A DNA stretch of 6,520 nucleotides from Rhizorhabdus sp. GTDB lineage: Bacteria; Pseudomonadota; Alphaproteobacteria; Sphingomonadales; Sphingomonadaceae. Shown one piece after another: positions 6,306-6,520 of this stretch. Made by a program: the position numbers and the translations under genes. The number at the start of each line of letters is the position of its first letter. Position 1 is the first letter of the stretch. The stretch covers positions 1 through 6,520 of the forward strand of contig SCUQ01000449.1 of assembly GCA_004297635.1 (NCBI GenBank), given 5' to 3'. Under the pieces are notes generated by a model, which worked only from the letters and a program-made list of their open reading frames with translations, searched no databases and had not been told where the DNA came from.

Positions 6306-6520
6306 GTGCTGAGTTTTCTCGGAGCAGGCGAAAATCTGGCGTTCGTGGTCGCGCTTGCGATCATGATGCTGATCGGCCTCGTCGAGGCGATCGGACTCGG
6401 CAGCAGCGCGCTCGGCCATGATATCGATGTCGACGGTGAAGGCGACTGGCTGAGCTGGCTCGGCGTGGGCCAGCTTCCGCTGCTGATGCTGTTGGTGGTC
6501 TTTCTCGCCAGCTTCGGCCT
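6306..6520 (+). CDS. YqiJ-like inner-membrane protein, N-terminal part (cut by window edge)
   Basis: Seventy-one complete codons from a GTG at 6306-6308, preceded by GAGGGGG (6294-6300) five bases upstream. The fragment has one hydrophobic helix at about residues 12-30, a short acidic loop HDIDVDGEGDW at about 38-48, then LGVGQLPLLML leading into a second helix. The pattern of a helix with Gly-Leu-Val-Glu, an acidic loop, Gly-x-Leu-Pro and a second helix matches the N-terminus of the E. coli YqiJ family (DUF1449), whose full proteins add an OB-fold domain of NfeD type. The resemblance is from memory and not a search. Family members usually stand next to a flotillin (YqiK) and are thought to act with it in membrane organisation. 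The gene follows aroB by 77 bases and may have its own promoter or be read through from aroKB. The rest, including any OB fold, is outside the window. Confidence 0.8.
   Translation, partial: MLSFLGAGENLAFVVALAIMMLIGLVEAIGLGSSALGHDIDVDGEGDWLSWLGVGQLPLLMLLVVFLASFG

Overview
The window looks like chromosomal DNA from an alphaproteobacterium, most likely a sphingomonad (Sphingomonadales). The evidence is high GC, the overlapping aroK-aroB pair with a divergent xerD a short way off, and a YqiJ-type membrane gene directly after aroB. This placement rests on gene order and protein motifs read by eye, not on a database search. No mobile element, CRISPR array, rRNA or tRNA was seen, and no gene-free gap exceeds 100 bases.

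Layout. The left two thirds is read on the minus strand. From right to left it holds a 45-residue single-pass membrane protein (4352-4489), a 601-residue exported protein of unknown function that overlaps it by 20 bases (2566-4371), the XerD tyrosine recombinase (1587-2471), and an MHS-type major facilitator transporter (1-1503) that runs off the left edge. The right third is read on the plus strand: shikimate kinase aroK (4568-5131) and 3-dehydroquinate synthase aroB (5128-6228), overlapping by four bases (ATGA), then the 5' part of a YqiJ-like inner-membrane protein (6306 onward) cut by the right edge. The divergent start region at 4490-4567 must hold the promoters for both directions.

How the genes work together. 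AroB and AroK catalyse the second and fifth steps of the shikimate pathway to chorismate and are probably translationally coupled. XerD resolves chromosome dimers with XerC at dif and is a housekeeping gene. The 45-aa and 601-aa proteins look like a coupled pair acting at or beyond the inner membrane; their job is unknown and they are the least explained part of the window. The MHS transporter carries an enlarged extracytoplasmic loop with two cysteines; its substrate cannot be read from sequence. The YqiJ-like protein suggests that a flotillin (YqiK-type) gene follows just outside the window.

Overall this is mostly ordinary core chromosome. I see no convincing new defence or mobile system. 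Points worth a second look are the small-protein/exported-protein pair, the transporter loop, an AT-rich run of uncommon codons in aroB, and a hairpin over the ribosome binding site of the YqiJ-like gene.
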